Source of the DNA: Coriobacteriia bacterium
GTDB lineage: Bacteria; Actinomycetota; Coriobacteriia; Coriobacteriales; UBA8131
Length of the DNA stretch: 23,100 bases
Direction: 5' to 3'
Assembly (NCBI GenBank): GCA_009781535.1
Contig: WQXX01000004.1
Span: 1-23,100, forward strand
Shown: positions 1 through 6,966 of the stretch, one piece after another
Numbering within the stretch: position 1 is the stretch's first letter
Layout of the letters: every line of letters starts with the position of its first letter
Made by a program: the position numbers and the translations under genes
The notes under the pieces: model-generated
The model's database searches: none
What the model saw: only the letters and a program-made list of their open reading frames with translations
Told to the model about the DNA's origin: nothing

Positions 1-214
1 CTTCCATCGTGCCAAAACGGTCATAATGCGCGCGTTTGTTCCCGTCGCTTAAAACGTCGTAGGCTTGGTTGAGCTCTTTGAATCGCTCCTCGGCGTCAGG
101 CGCCTTGTTGACATCTGGATGCAACTCACGAGCCCTCTTGTAGAAGGCTTTTTTTATCTCTACATCGTTCGCATCTTTTGATACGCCGAGCAGGTCGTAA
201 TAGTTAATTGCCAA
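1..214 (-). CDS. dnaJ: DnaJ co-chaperone, N-terminal J domain (partial, cut by window edge)
   Basis: This is the first 71 codons of a DnaJ/Hsp40 protein, which stimulates the ATPase of DnaK and delivers unfolded clients to it in the cytoplasm. The visible residues form a complete J domain. It opens with AINYYDLLGVSKDA, has the diagnostic HPD tripeptide at residues 32-34, and continues with FKELNQAYDVLSD and YDRFG. The G/F region, zinc finger and client-binding domains lie outside the window. The start is a TTG at 212-214 preceded by a GGAAAGG-type SD; no ATG or GTG fits the family N-terminus. It follows hrcA on the same strand after a 94 bp spacer, as in the hrcA-dnaJ2 pairs of actinobacteria. 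DnaJ is favoured over a generic J protein because of this context, but the missing C-terminus leaves that open. Confidence 0.9.
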   Translation of the reverse strand, partial: MAINYYDLLGVSKDANDVEIKKAFYKRARELHPDVNKAPDAEERFKELNQAYDVLSDGNKRAHYDRFGTME

Positions 215-308
215 GAGTGCCCTTTCCGTTCGCCTTACCTGTGGTTTTTCTTTCCGTTATAAGCTGCCAGACAGTAATCTGCTCCACGTCATATACCATC
301 GATTACCT

Positions 309-1115
309 TCAGCAATTGTTGATAACAGCGCTTAATGCGCCAATAGCCTTGCGGTAATCCATCCTTGTCGGACCGAACAATGCAATCACGCCAGTGTATT
401 CGCCAAGTACCACGCGTGACGCCACCATCGAAAACGAGAACAGTTGCGAATCCTCATGCTCGGTTCCAATGCGTATATGGAGGCCATGCGTGTTCTTATC
501 ATCCTTAAGGATCGAGATCAGATCGCCTTGGCTTTCGAGCAGTTGGATTAATGGAAGAGCCGCAGCTGTTGTTCTGAATTCAGGCTGCATCATAAGCATA
601 GGCAAACCGCGATGATAGATCGTTGAGCTTATCTTTGGGATCCATGCTACAGCAAGGCAACTCACATAATCTGATAAGAAACCAAGAATGTCTGTGATGG
701 ATCGCGTATCATCGAGGATATCCTTTTTATTTGGTAAATGGGAGCTTCTTGAAGTTGGCTGAAGGAATTCCTGCGTGCGATGTGTTGCGCCTGATAGGCT
801 TTTGATCTGTGGCTGAGCTTGTGTATTGGAAAAGAGCTGCGTCGTCCCAGGATACAGGAGCAAGCTGTTCACAAAACTGCGATACCCAATATTCGTAGGG
901 ATGCGGCCCGCCGATGTGTGAGGCGATATGACGTACCCACGATCCTCAAGCCACATGAGCTCGCTGCGGACAGTTGCAGAGGAGACGTCGACAAAATACC
1001 GGTTAACCAGCTGTTTTGATCCAACAGGATGAGCTGATTCGATATACTCGTTGACAAGCGCCTGTAATACGTTTTGTCTGCGCGGTGAGAACGTAGCGAC
1101 TCCTTTATTCAACAT
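309..1115 (-). CDS. hrcA: HrcA-family heat-inducible transcription repressor, short form
   Basis: HrcA normally represses chaperone operons by binding the CIRCE inverted repeat. Residues 1-85 form the winged-helix DNA-binding domain with family signatures (NVLQALVNEYIESAHPVGSK, SSATVRSEL, HTSAGRIPT at 66-74). The C-terminal core is also clear (GVIALFGPTRMDY at about 242-254). At 268 residues it is well below the usual length of about 340. The gap falls in the middle: the equivalent of the segment before the conserved QPEF (167-170) follows almost directly after the region around residue 150, so the inserted dimerisation/GAF-like part is largely missing. The reading frame is intact. I chose the ATG at 1113-1115; a TTG lies one codon upstream. 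No good SD precedes it, although an AAAGGAG sits just inside the gene. No clear CIRCE is visible upstream. dnaJ follows downstream. Confidence 0.88.
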   Translation of the reverse strand: MLNKGVATFSPRRQNVLQALVNEYIESAHPVGSKQLVNRYFVDVSSATVRSELMWLEDRGYVISPHTSAGRIPTNIGYRSFVNSLLLYPGTTQLFSNTQAQPQIKSLSGATHRTQEFLQPTSRSSHLPNKKDILDDTRSITDILGFLSDYVSCLAVAWIPKISSTIYHRGLPMLMMQPEFRTTAAALPLIQLLESQGDLISILKDDKNTHGLHIRIGTEHEDSQLFSFSMVASRVVLGEYTGVIALFGPTRMDYRKAIGALSAVINNC

Positions 1116-1140
1116 CAAAACGGCATACCTAACGTCATAG

Positions 1141-1154
1141 TGCCAAAAATGGCA
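1141..1154. repeat. Short inverted repeat upstream of hrcA
   Basis: TGCCA-AAAA-TGGCA is a perfect 5-bp inverted repeat with a 4-base centre. It lies in the 82 bp spacer between hemW and hrcA, 26 bp upstream of the chosen hrcA start. It could be an operator or a small hairpin in the hrcA leader. It does not match CIRCE. The arms are short, so chance is possible. Confidence 0.35.
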
Positions 1155-1175
1155 ACAAATAATGGTATCAGTGTT

Positions 1176-1199
1176 ATGCAGGTAATACCTGCATTTTTT
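1176..1199 (+). terminator. 19-bp palindrome followed by T run, oriented as a plus-strand terminator
   Basis: ATGCAGGTA-A-TACCTGCAT (1176-1194) is a perfect palindrome with 9-base arms. On the plus strand a T run follows at once (1194-1199), giving the hairpin-plus-U-tract layout of an intrinsic terminator. All flanking genes run on the minus strand, where the hairpin directly follows the hemW stop codon but has no U tract. It may therefore stop antisense transcription, serve as the 3' end hairpin of hemW mRNA, or be an operator for hrcA. The sequence does not decide between these. Confidence 0.5.
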
Positions 1200-2445
1200 A
1201 CTCTCCTGACACTATCGTCACTGAATCGTCACAGTGCTCTTCCAACGCCCATATACGTCCGAATATTTCGTTTCCGAGTAGCCAGCCTTTGTTGGTCGGC
1301 ATATAGTGCGTCGCTGTTTTATCGACAAGTTCAAGTTCAGCAAGCTCGCATAGGGTTCTTTGCAGGTGATACGACAGTTTGGGATAGTTCAAGGCAAGTG
1401 TTTCCAGGTGTGCGTGCGGTATTCCTTGGACAAGACGCATGCCAAGCATGATGTCTTCCAACGCTGCCTGCTGCGGTGAGAGCCTCTCGATCACCTTTCC
1501 TTCCAGGAGACGTTCACGCGCGAGCGTTGATGAATGAATCCTCATGCCTGCCGCGTGATGCCCCAACCCAAGATACGGAAGGCCGGTCCAGTACGCGATG
1601 TTATGGCGACAGTTATAATCAGGAGCGCTACAAGGGCAATTCTCTTTCTTGTCCTCTTGCATATCCTCCTGAATCCGGGCATATGAGGCTACCTCATATC
1701 GGACAACCCCCGCTTGCGCAAGCCTATCCTGTGCAAACAGCATCATCTCAGCCTGTAGATCCTCGTCTGGTTGTGCAAGCAGTCCTGACTTGATGGCTTG
1801 AGCAAGCGGGGTTGTATCCTCGATTGTGAGAGGATAGATGCTGATATGCGTGATATCGTGCGACAAAGCCGCATCAAGTGTTTTTGCCCATGAAACCATG
1901 TCCTGACCAGGGATCCCGCATATGAGGTCTATCGATACGTTGCTGCATCGCTCCAGAACAGTATCTATCGCCTCGTGAGCCTTTTGAGAGTCATGGACAC
2001 GTCCCATAGTCACAAGCTCAGAATCGATAAAACTCTGTACTCCTAGCGAGAAACGGTTGACGCCAAGTGCGAATACATCTCGAACAAGCGAAGACGTAAG
2101 CGATTCAGGATTGCACTCAAGCGTGAATTCTATCCCAGAGTGCAGGTTCATCGAAACAGATAATGTGTATATGAGGTTAACAAGCCGCCGCGCGCCGATA
2201 TGGCTGGGCGTACCGCCTCCGAGGTAGATCGACTTGATCTGACCGAGCAACCCCCCGCGCGCGGCGGCTCGAATCTCAAGAACCAGGGATTCGATATAAG
2301 CATCGATAAGCGGAGAGTCCGTATCTATCGCCTCAGTAGGAAAATCGCAATAGTGGCAACGGGCCTTGCAAAACGGTATATGGATATAGAGCGCCTGATA
2401 GGGCTCAAAAGTTTCAGGGTTTTTGAATTCAGACGCTACGCCCAC
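1198..2445 (-). CDS. hemW: HemW-type radical SAM protein (haem chaperone, HemN-like)
   Basis: This is a cytoplasmic radical-SAM protein of the HemN/HemW family. HemW members bind haem and are thought to deliver it to target enzymes; many are annotated as oxygen-independent coproporphyrinogen oxidase. Seen in the 415 residues are the 4Fe-4S loop C26-x3-C30-x2-C33 in HIPFCKARCHYCDF, GGGTP at 76-80, CNPES at 111-115, LGVQSF near 134-139, GIPGQ near 167-171, and a C-terminal HemN_C-like region with YLGLGHHAAG. Lack of the N-terminal cysteine arrangement typical of true HemN favours HemW. It starts at GTG 2443-2445 with GAGG seven bases upstream and overlaps the end of dusB by 10 bases. Oddity: an extra C270-P-C272 and C279 just before RHNIAYW. 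Confidence 0.93.
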   Translation of the reverse strand: MGVASEFKNPETFEPYQALYIHIPFCKARCHYCDFPTEAIDTDSPLIDAYIESLVLEIRAAARGGLLGQIKSIYLGGGTPSHIGARRLVNLIYTLSVSMNLHSGIEFTLECNPESLTSSLVRDVFALGVNRFSLGVQSFIDSELVTMGRVHDSQKAHEAIDTVLERCSNVSIDLICGIPGQDMVSWAKTLDAALSHDITHISIYPLTIEDTTPLAQAIKSGLLAQPDEDLQAEMMLFAQDRLAQAGVVRYEVASYARIQEDMQEDKKENCPCSAPDYNCRHNIAYWTGLPYLGLGHHAAGMRIHSSTLARERLLEGKVIERLSPQQAALEDIMLGMRLVQGIPHAHLETLALNYPKLSYHLQRTLCELAELELVDKTATHYMPTNKGWLLGNEIFGRIWALEEHCDDSVTIVSGE

Positions 2446-3392
2446 TGGAGTACCTCATCAAGCAGGAACCGGTAGTCGTCCAATGTCGTGCAGGTATTCA
2501 AAGAGCGCCTGAGCGATGCTGCATGTGGCGTGCCTTTGAAATACCAGGCGATATGACGACGCATGCTCACAAGCTTGTCTGGATCCAGATCGTTCAGGCG
2601 CTCAGCATGTTCAAGAGATACCGCAACGCGATCCTTAATACTGGGATAAGCACACCCAGAAGCGTATTGAGAAAAGATCCAAGGATTACCCTGTGCACCA
2701 CGGGCAACCAAAACGCCTGCCGCCCCTCGAGAAAAGTAATCCTCGATGTCCGAACAGGAGAAAACATCCCCGCTTGCAATAACCGGGATACTCACCGCGG
2801 CAGAGACCCTGTTAATGACTTCGCGGTCAGAGGTGCCATGATAGAACTGTAAAGCGGTCCGACCATGGATGGTCATTGCGGCAACACCAGCGCTTTGCGC
2901 CATGAGGGCGAATTCAACAGCTGTGTCTTCCTCAAGCCCATACCCCTTACGGAACTTGACCGTTACCGGGATATCGACAGCTTTTACCGCAGATTCAAGT
3001 ATCTTAAACGCGAGCTCTGGCGTCCTCATCAGAGCAGCGCCGTCACCTTTACGTGCAACTTTTCGAGCCGGGCAAGCCATGTTTACATCTATTAATGCCA
3101 GGACATCGCCAAATCGCTCCATAAGCCTGGTTGATATACGAGCAATGGTATCAGGATCATTCCCAAAGAGTTGGACAGCAAAGGGAGCCTCATCTTCAAA
3201 GAACTCAAGCATCCTGTCTGTCTTAGGGTTTGCATACATTAGGCCCTTTGAGCTTATCATCTCGGTATAGGTCAAGGAAGCGCCCAGGCGCTTGCAGATC
3301 GAACGGAATGACGGGTCATTGACTCCTGCCATCGGCGCAAGCATAACAGGCCTACTGGCAAAGAAACGCGAGCAGTCGAATGTATTATTCAT
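2436..3392 (-). CDS. dusB: tRNA-dihydrouridine synthase, DusB/NifR3 family
   Basis: This is an FMN- and NADPH-dependent enzyme that reduces specific uridines in the tRNA D-loop to dihydrouridine. The TIM-barrel signatures run in order: MLAPMAGVNDPSFR, TEMISSKGLMY, the active-site NMACPARKV with the catalytic Cys (family usually NMGCP, so Gly is replaced by Ala), GDGAALM, VTVKFRKG, MTIHGRTALQFYHG (phosphate/FMN binding), ASGDV and GVLVARGAQGNPWIF. I set the start at ATG 3390-3392, inside the end of lepA (ATGAATAA, 8-base overlap), rather than at a TTG 42 bases further upstream that would extend into lepA. This gives 318 residues, normal for the family. The overlaps on both sides suggest translational coupling in a lepA-dusB-hemW unit. 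Confidence 0.93.
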   Translation of the reverse strand: MNNTFDCSRFFASRPVMLAPMAGVNDPSFRSICKRLGASLTYTEMISSKGLMYANPKTDRMLEFFEDEAPFAVQLFGNDPDTIARISTRLMERFGDVLALIDVNMACPARKVARKGDGAALMRTPELAFKILESAVKAVDIPVTVKFRKGYGLEEDTAVEFALMAQSAGVAAMTIHGRTALQFYHGTSDREVINRVSAAVSIPVIASGDVFSCSDIEDYFSRGAAGVLVARGAQGNPWIFSQYASGCAYPSIKDRVAVSLEHAERLNDLDPDKLVSMRRHIAWYFKGTPHAASLRRSLNTCTTLDDYRFLLDEVLQWA

Positions 3393-5187
3393 CAACCTTG
3401 AGAATAGCCATGAAAGCCTCCTGGGGAACCTCAACGCTCCCGATGCTTTTCATACGTTTCTTGCCGGCTTTCTGTTTTTCGAGCAGTTTGCGCTTGCGGG
3501 TTATGTCACCGCCATAGCATTTTGCAATGACGTCTTTGCGAAGTGCCTTTACGTTGGTGCGCGCAAGCACACGGCTGCCGATGGCTGCCTGTATCGGCAC
3601 CTCAAACATCTGACGGGGAATGATCTCCTTGAGTTTCTGGGTGAGTACGCTGCCGCGATCATAAGCCTTGTCTTTGTGGACGATGAAGCTCAATGCATCG
3701 ATAGGCTTTCCAGAAAGCAGAATCTCGAGCTTTACCAGCTCGGAGGCGCGGTAGTCAAGGAATTCATAATCGAGCGAAGCGTATCCGCGCGTACGGCTCT
3801 TTAATTGGTCAAAGTAATCCATGATCAACTCGCTGAGCGGTATCGCCCATTTCATCTCGACCGTGCTTTGGGAAAGGTATTGCATATTATCAAAAACGCC
3901 TCGTCGTCCAACGCTCAGGTCCATGACCGCACCGATGTATTCAGGCGGCACGAGGATCGTAGCTTTCAGATAAGGTTCCTCTATCCGTTCGATATAATGG
4001 GGTTCGGGCATCTCCTGTGGCGAATGGATCGAAAGCATCTCGCCCTTGGTCGTATAGATGTGGTATTCAACACTCGGTGCTGTTGCGACCAGATCCAAAT
4101 CGAATTCCCGTTCGAGACGCTCTTTGACGACCTCCATATGCAGCAATCCAAGAAAGCCAACACGAAAGCCAAAACCAAGCGCATGGCTCGTCTCCGGTTC
4201 ATATATCAACGCCGGGTCATTGAGCGAAAGCTTGTCAAGCGCGTCTCGGAGTTCTGAATACTGATCCCCATCCAAAGGAAATACGCCGGTGTAGACCATG
4301 GGTTTTACTTCGCGATATCCCGGCAAAGGCTCAGTTGCACCGCCACGTGCAAGCGTCACCGTATCGCCCACCTTGACGTCTTTGGGGTCTTTCAGGCCTG
4401 TGACCAGATAGCCCACTTCGCCAGCGCACAGGCGTGCGACCGGTGTGTTCGTAGGACGGCGTATGCCGACCTCCTCGACATTCGTGGTGATCTTGTTTGC
4501 CATGAACAATACCGATGCGCCTGTCTGCATGACCCCGTCAACGATGCGGACAAGGGCTACCACTCCGCGATAAGCGTCGAAATAGGAGTCGAAAATAAGC
4601 GCCTTCAGAGGCGCGCCCGGATTGCCTTTTGGGGCAGGAATACGTAAAGCGATTGCCTCAAGCAGATCCTCAACTCCCTCCCCTGTTTTTGCAGAGGTAA
4701 GAATGGCGTCATCGGCAGGAAGGGCAAGGCCTTCTTCGATCTCGCCTCTTACACGTTCGACGTCTGCAGCCGGCAGGTCGATCTTGTTTATCAAGGGGAT
4801 GATCTCGAGGTTTGAGTTCATGGCAATCAGGGCGTTAGCAATGGTCTGTGCCTCGACGCCCTGAGTTGCGTCAACAACCAACACCGCTCCCTCGCAGGCT
4901 GCAAGCGAGCGTGATACCTCGTAGGTAAAGTCTACGTGCCCGGGTGTATCGATAAGATTGAACTGATAGTCCTGCCCGTCCTTCGATACATAGTTCACGC
5001 AGACAGCTTGAGATTTTATCGTGATGCCACGCTCGCGTTCGATGTCCATGGAATCAAGAACCTGGTCGACCATGTCGCGTTCAGATACGGTGTTCGTAAG
5101 CTCGAGCACACGGTCTGCCAACGTCGATTTCCCATGGTCGATATGGGCGATGATGGAGAAGTTACGTATGTGGTCTTGAGTTGTCAT
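3385..5187 (-). CDS. lepA: Elongation factor 4 (LepA), ribosome-associated translational GTPase
   Basis: LepA/EF4 is a GTPase resembling EF-G without domain IV that acts on 70S ribosomes during initiation and under stress. Visible are G1 AHIDHGKST (residues 14-22), RGITIKSQ, DTPGHVDF with the catalytic His, and NKIDLPAAD. Domains II and III follow, then the LepA-specific C-terminal domain rich in basic residues (GGDITRKRKLLEKQKAGKKRMK). The length of 600 residues is normal. I chose ATG 5185-5187 because MTTQDHIRNFSIIAHIDHGK matches family N-termini. An ATG 18 bases upstream abuts a hairpin and has no SD. GAGG lies 12 bases before the chosen ATG, which is rather far. lepA follows rpsA and overlaps dusB. 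Confidence 0.96.
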   Translation of the reverse strand: MTTQDHIRNFSIIAHIDHGKSTLADRVLELTNTVSERDMVDQVLDSMDIERERGITIKSQAVCVNYVSKDGQDYQFNLIDTPGHVDFTYEVSRSLAACEGAVLVVDATQGVEAQTIANALIAMNSNLEIIPLINKIDLPAADVERVRGEIEEGLALPADDAILTSAKTGEGVEDLLEAIALRIPAPKGNPGAPLKALIFDSYFDAYRGVVALVRIVDGVMQTGASVLFMANKITTNVEEVGIRRPTNTPVARLCAGEVGYLVTGLKDPKDVKVGDTVTLARGGATEPLPGYREVKPMVYTGVFPLDGDQYSELRDALDKLSLNDPALIYEPETSHALGFGFRVGFLGLLHMEVVKERLEREFDLDLVATAPSVEYHIYTTKGEMLSIHSPQEMPEPHYIERIEEPYLKATILVPPEYIGAVMDLSVGRRGVFDNMQYLSQSTVEMKWAIPLSELIMDYFDQLKSRTRGYASLDYEFLDYRASELVKLEILLSGKPIDALSFIVHKDKAYDRGSVLTQKLKEIIPRQMFEVPIQAAIGSRVLARTNVKALRKDVIAKCYGGDITRKRKLLEKQKAGKKRMKSIGSVEVPQEAFMAILKVDE

Positions 5188-5210
5188 ATGAATAGTGTAC
5201 CTCATACAGC

Positions 5211-5242
5211 AAGACCGCAGCCGGGAATGCGGCTGCGGTCTT
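5211..5242 (-). terminator. Strong hairpin after rpsA (terminator or processing site)
   Basis: A perfect 12-bp GC-rich stem (AAGACCGCAGCC pairing with GGCTGCGGTCTT) encloses an 8-base loop. It sits 24 bp after the rpsA stop codon and 24 bp before the lepA start. On the minus strand the sequence after the stem is GCTGTATG, with no U run, so it may only partly terminate or may instead protect the rpsA 3' end after processing. It lies in the 5' leader of lepA if transcription continues. Confidence 0.65.
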
Positions 5243-5265
5243 ATGCGAACAAGTTAACAGGATGC

Positions 5266-6759
5266 CTATTGGGCGTCCTTGGCTTCCTCAACAGGAGCCA
5301 CTTCTTCTGATACTTCATCAGCAGGTTCTATCGCTGCCTCGCTTACCGTATCCTCTTCAACTGCTATCTCGATAACAGCCTCTTCAGCTACTGCTTTTTC
5401 AGGAACAGCCTCAGCCTCATCTACAGCGGCGACTTCTACAGCCTCTTCTACAGCGACGACTTCTTCGGCCGCTTCGTCAGCTACAACTTCTATGGTTGCC
5501 TCGTCAGCTGCTGCTTCGATCGCAGGCGCATCGGCGGCAATCTCTCCAGCTTCATCATCAACAGCAAGCTGCTCAACAACTGGCTCACTCTTGCGCCCCT
5601 TGCCCTCTTTTGGCTTCAGAAGCGAAGGGTCTGGCTCAGCGATCTCTATCTCGATACCAAGCGTTTCAGCAGCTGCCTTCATCGATAACGAGATACGACG
5701 ACGCTCCTGGTCGATATCGATGACCTTGACATGCACCATATCGCCAACACGCGCAACCTGTGCGGGAGCAATGATATGGCGCGCTGCCATCTCAGAGATA
5801 TGGACAAGACCTTCGACGGTATTGCCAAGCTCGACAAATGCACCAAAGCTCAAGAGCTTCGTTACTTTGCCTTCAAGGATAGCGCCGACTGGATAGTTCT
5901 TTATCAACTGACGCCACGGGTCTTCAGTCGTTTGTTTCAGACCAAGAGATATCCTCTCACGGTTCATGTCGACCTCGAGAACCTCGACTTCGACCTCGTC
6001 GCCAACTTTGACAACCTCAGAAGGATGGCTTACATGGTTCCAAGAAAGCTCGCTGATATGTACAAGGCCGTCAATACCGCCAAGGTCGACGAAAGCGCCA
6101 AAGTCTACGATGGATGAGACGGCGCCTTTCAGGCGCATGCCCTTAGTGAGTTTTTCCAGAATCTCTGAGCGCTCGTTCTTGCGCCCTTCCTCAAGCACGA
6201 CGCGACGTGAAAGAACAACATTGTTGCGGTTGCGATCCATCTCGATTACACGTGCTTCGATCTTCTCGCCGGTAAAGCATTCGAGGTCTTTGACTCTGCG
6301 AAGGTCAACCAGGGAGGCAGGCAGGAACCCGCGCAGGCCGATGTCGAGGATAAGGCCGCCTTTAACAACCTCGATGACCTCGCCAATAACGTTTTCGCCC
6401 GTTGTGAATTTCTTTTCGATGTCGATCCACGCGCGCTCATACTCGGCGCGTTTCTTGGACAGAATCAGACGACCGTCTTTGTCCTCTTTCTGGAGAACCA
6501 AGGCTTCGATTCTTTCGCCTGGTGTTACGATTTCTGACGGATCTGCATCCCTGCGGATTGATAGTTCTCTTGAAGGGATGACCCCTTCGGACTTGAACCC
6601 AATGTCGAGTAGCACTTCATCATGTTCGATCTTGACGACAAGGCCGGTTACCAGATCTCCTTCGTCAAAGTCAGTGATGGTTTTGTCAATCATCTCATTG
6701 AATAACGCATCATCAATGTCATCCAACTCAATAACCGACGGGTTTTTGATCTCACTCAA
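5266..6759 (-). CDS. rpsA: 30S ribosomal protein S1, four S1 domains plus acidic alanine-rich tail
   Basis: S1 binds mRNA and helps load it on the 30S subunit. Four S1 (OB-fold) repeats are seen at about residues 33-104, 119-185, 206-275 and 291-361. The last two carry canonical signatures (GAFVDLGGIDGLVHISELSW and GAFVELGNTVEGLVHISEMA). Four domains is the usual actinobacterial number; proteobacterial S1 has six. Residues from about 385 to 497 form a low-complexity tail of Ala, Glu, Val and Asp. The start is a TTG (6757-6759) with GGAAGGGG six bases upstream. A strong promoter lies at 6895-6923, so the mRNA has a leader of about 130 bases with inverted repeats that can mask the SD, which suggests autogenous or structural control. 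lepA follows after a hairpin. Confidence 0.96.
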   Translation of the reverse strand: MSEIKNPSVIELDDIDDALFNEMIDKTITDFDEGDLVTGLVVKIEHDEVLLDIGFKSEGVIPSRELSIRRDADPSEIVTPGERIEALVLQKEDKDGRLILSKKRAEYERAWIDIEKKFTTGENVIGEVIEVVKGGLILDIGLRGFLPASLVDLRRVKDLECFTGEKIEARVIEMDRNRNNVVLSRRVVLEEGRKNERSEILEKLTKGMRLKGAVSSIVDFGAFVDLGGIDGLVHISELSWNHVSHPSEVVKVGDEVEVEVLEVDMNRERISLGLKQTTEDPWRQLIKNYPVGAILEGKVTKLLSFGAFVELGNTVEGLVHISEMAARHIIAPAQVARVGDMVHVKVIDIDQERRRISLSMKAAAETLGIEIEIAEPDPSLLKPKEGKGRKSEPVVEQLAVDDEAGEIAADAPAIEAAADEATIEVVADEAAEEVVAVEEAVEVAAVDEAEAVPEKAVAEEAVIEIAVEEDTVSEAAIEPADEVSEEVAPVEEAKDAQ

Positions 6760-6763
6760 GGGT

Positions 6764-6852
6764 GGCCCCTTCCAAATACGGGGCCCCGCAACTCATGCCT
6801 CATCACTTGCTGCTACAAGCACTTCATAGGGCTAAATACTATGTCCGGGGCC
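6764..6852 (-). promoter_or_regulatory. rpsA 5' leader with two mutually exclusive GC stems at the SD
   Basis: On the minus-strand RNA, GGCCCC (6785-6780) can pair with GGGGCC (6769-6764) across a 10-base loop. This covers the rpsA SD GGAAGGGG (6773-6766), just before the TTG start. A second option pairs GGCCCCG (6852-6846) with CGGGGCC (6788-6782), which uses up 6782-6785 and leaves the SD free. The two stems cannot coexist, as expected for a translational switch. The complementarity is seen directly; a regulatory role is inferred. Confidence 0.5.
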
Positions 6853-6864
6853 AACATTACCATA

Positions 6865-6885
6865 CCGTGTGCCAAATGCACACGG
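6865..6885 (-). promoter_or_regulatory. Hairpin at the predicted 5' end of rpsA mRNA
   Basis: CCGTGTGC and GCACACGG form a perfect 8-bp stem with a 5-base loop. It begins about ten bases downstream of the rpsA -10 box, so it should lie at or within a few bases of the mRNA 5' end. Such 5' hairpins often stabilise transcripts against decay; it could also belong to a protein-binding leader or be an operator. Confidence 0.55.
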
Positions 6886-6894
6886 AACATGTTG

Positions 6895-6923
6895 AGTATA
6901 GAGGTTTATGTGTTCAAGTTCAA
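6895..6923 (-). promoter_or_regulatory. Strong vegetative promoter for rpsA
   Basis: On the minus strand TTGAAC (6923-6918), a 17-bp spacer and TATACT (6900-6895) give near-consensus -35 and -10 boxes with ideal spacing, predicting a start near 6888. TTGAAC is repeated in tandem just downstream (6917-6912), but only the first copy has the right spacing. The promoter lies in the rluD-rpsA gap, so rpsA should be transcribed independently of ileS-lspA-rluD. A weak CGGCGT/ACGCCG inverted repeat (6925-6930 and 6954-6959) precedes it and may end rluD transcripts. Confidence 0.8.
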
Positions 6924-6966
6924 GCGGCGTTTGCTCATTCGACATCTTGGTATACGCCGTTTAACC

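Noticed and set aside
1108..1150. CIRCE-like element next to the hrcA start
   Set aside because: On the minus strand TTGGCACTA resembles the left half of CIRCE, but the matching right half nine bases on (GTATGCCGT) agrees at only a few positions, so it is not a convincing dyad.
3393..3434. Longer dusB start (TTG) within lepA
   Set aside because: It would add 14 residues encoded by the lepA 3' end; the ATG at 3390-3392 overlaps the lepA stop in the usual coupling pattern.
5279..5896. 205-codon Ser/Ala/Thr-rich open frame on the plus strand
   Set aside because: It is the antisense shadow of the repetitive rpsA tail; it has no SD or family match, and its composition simply mirrors the complementary codons.
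5966..6829. 287-codon open frame on the plus strand opposite rpsA
   Set aside because: Ser/Thr/Arg-rich antisense shadow of rpsA that would run over the rpsA start and leader; no recognizable domain.
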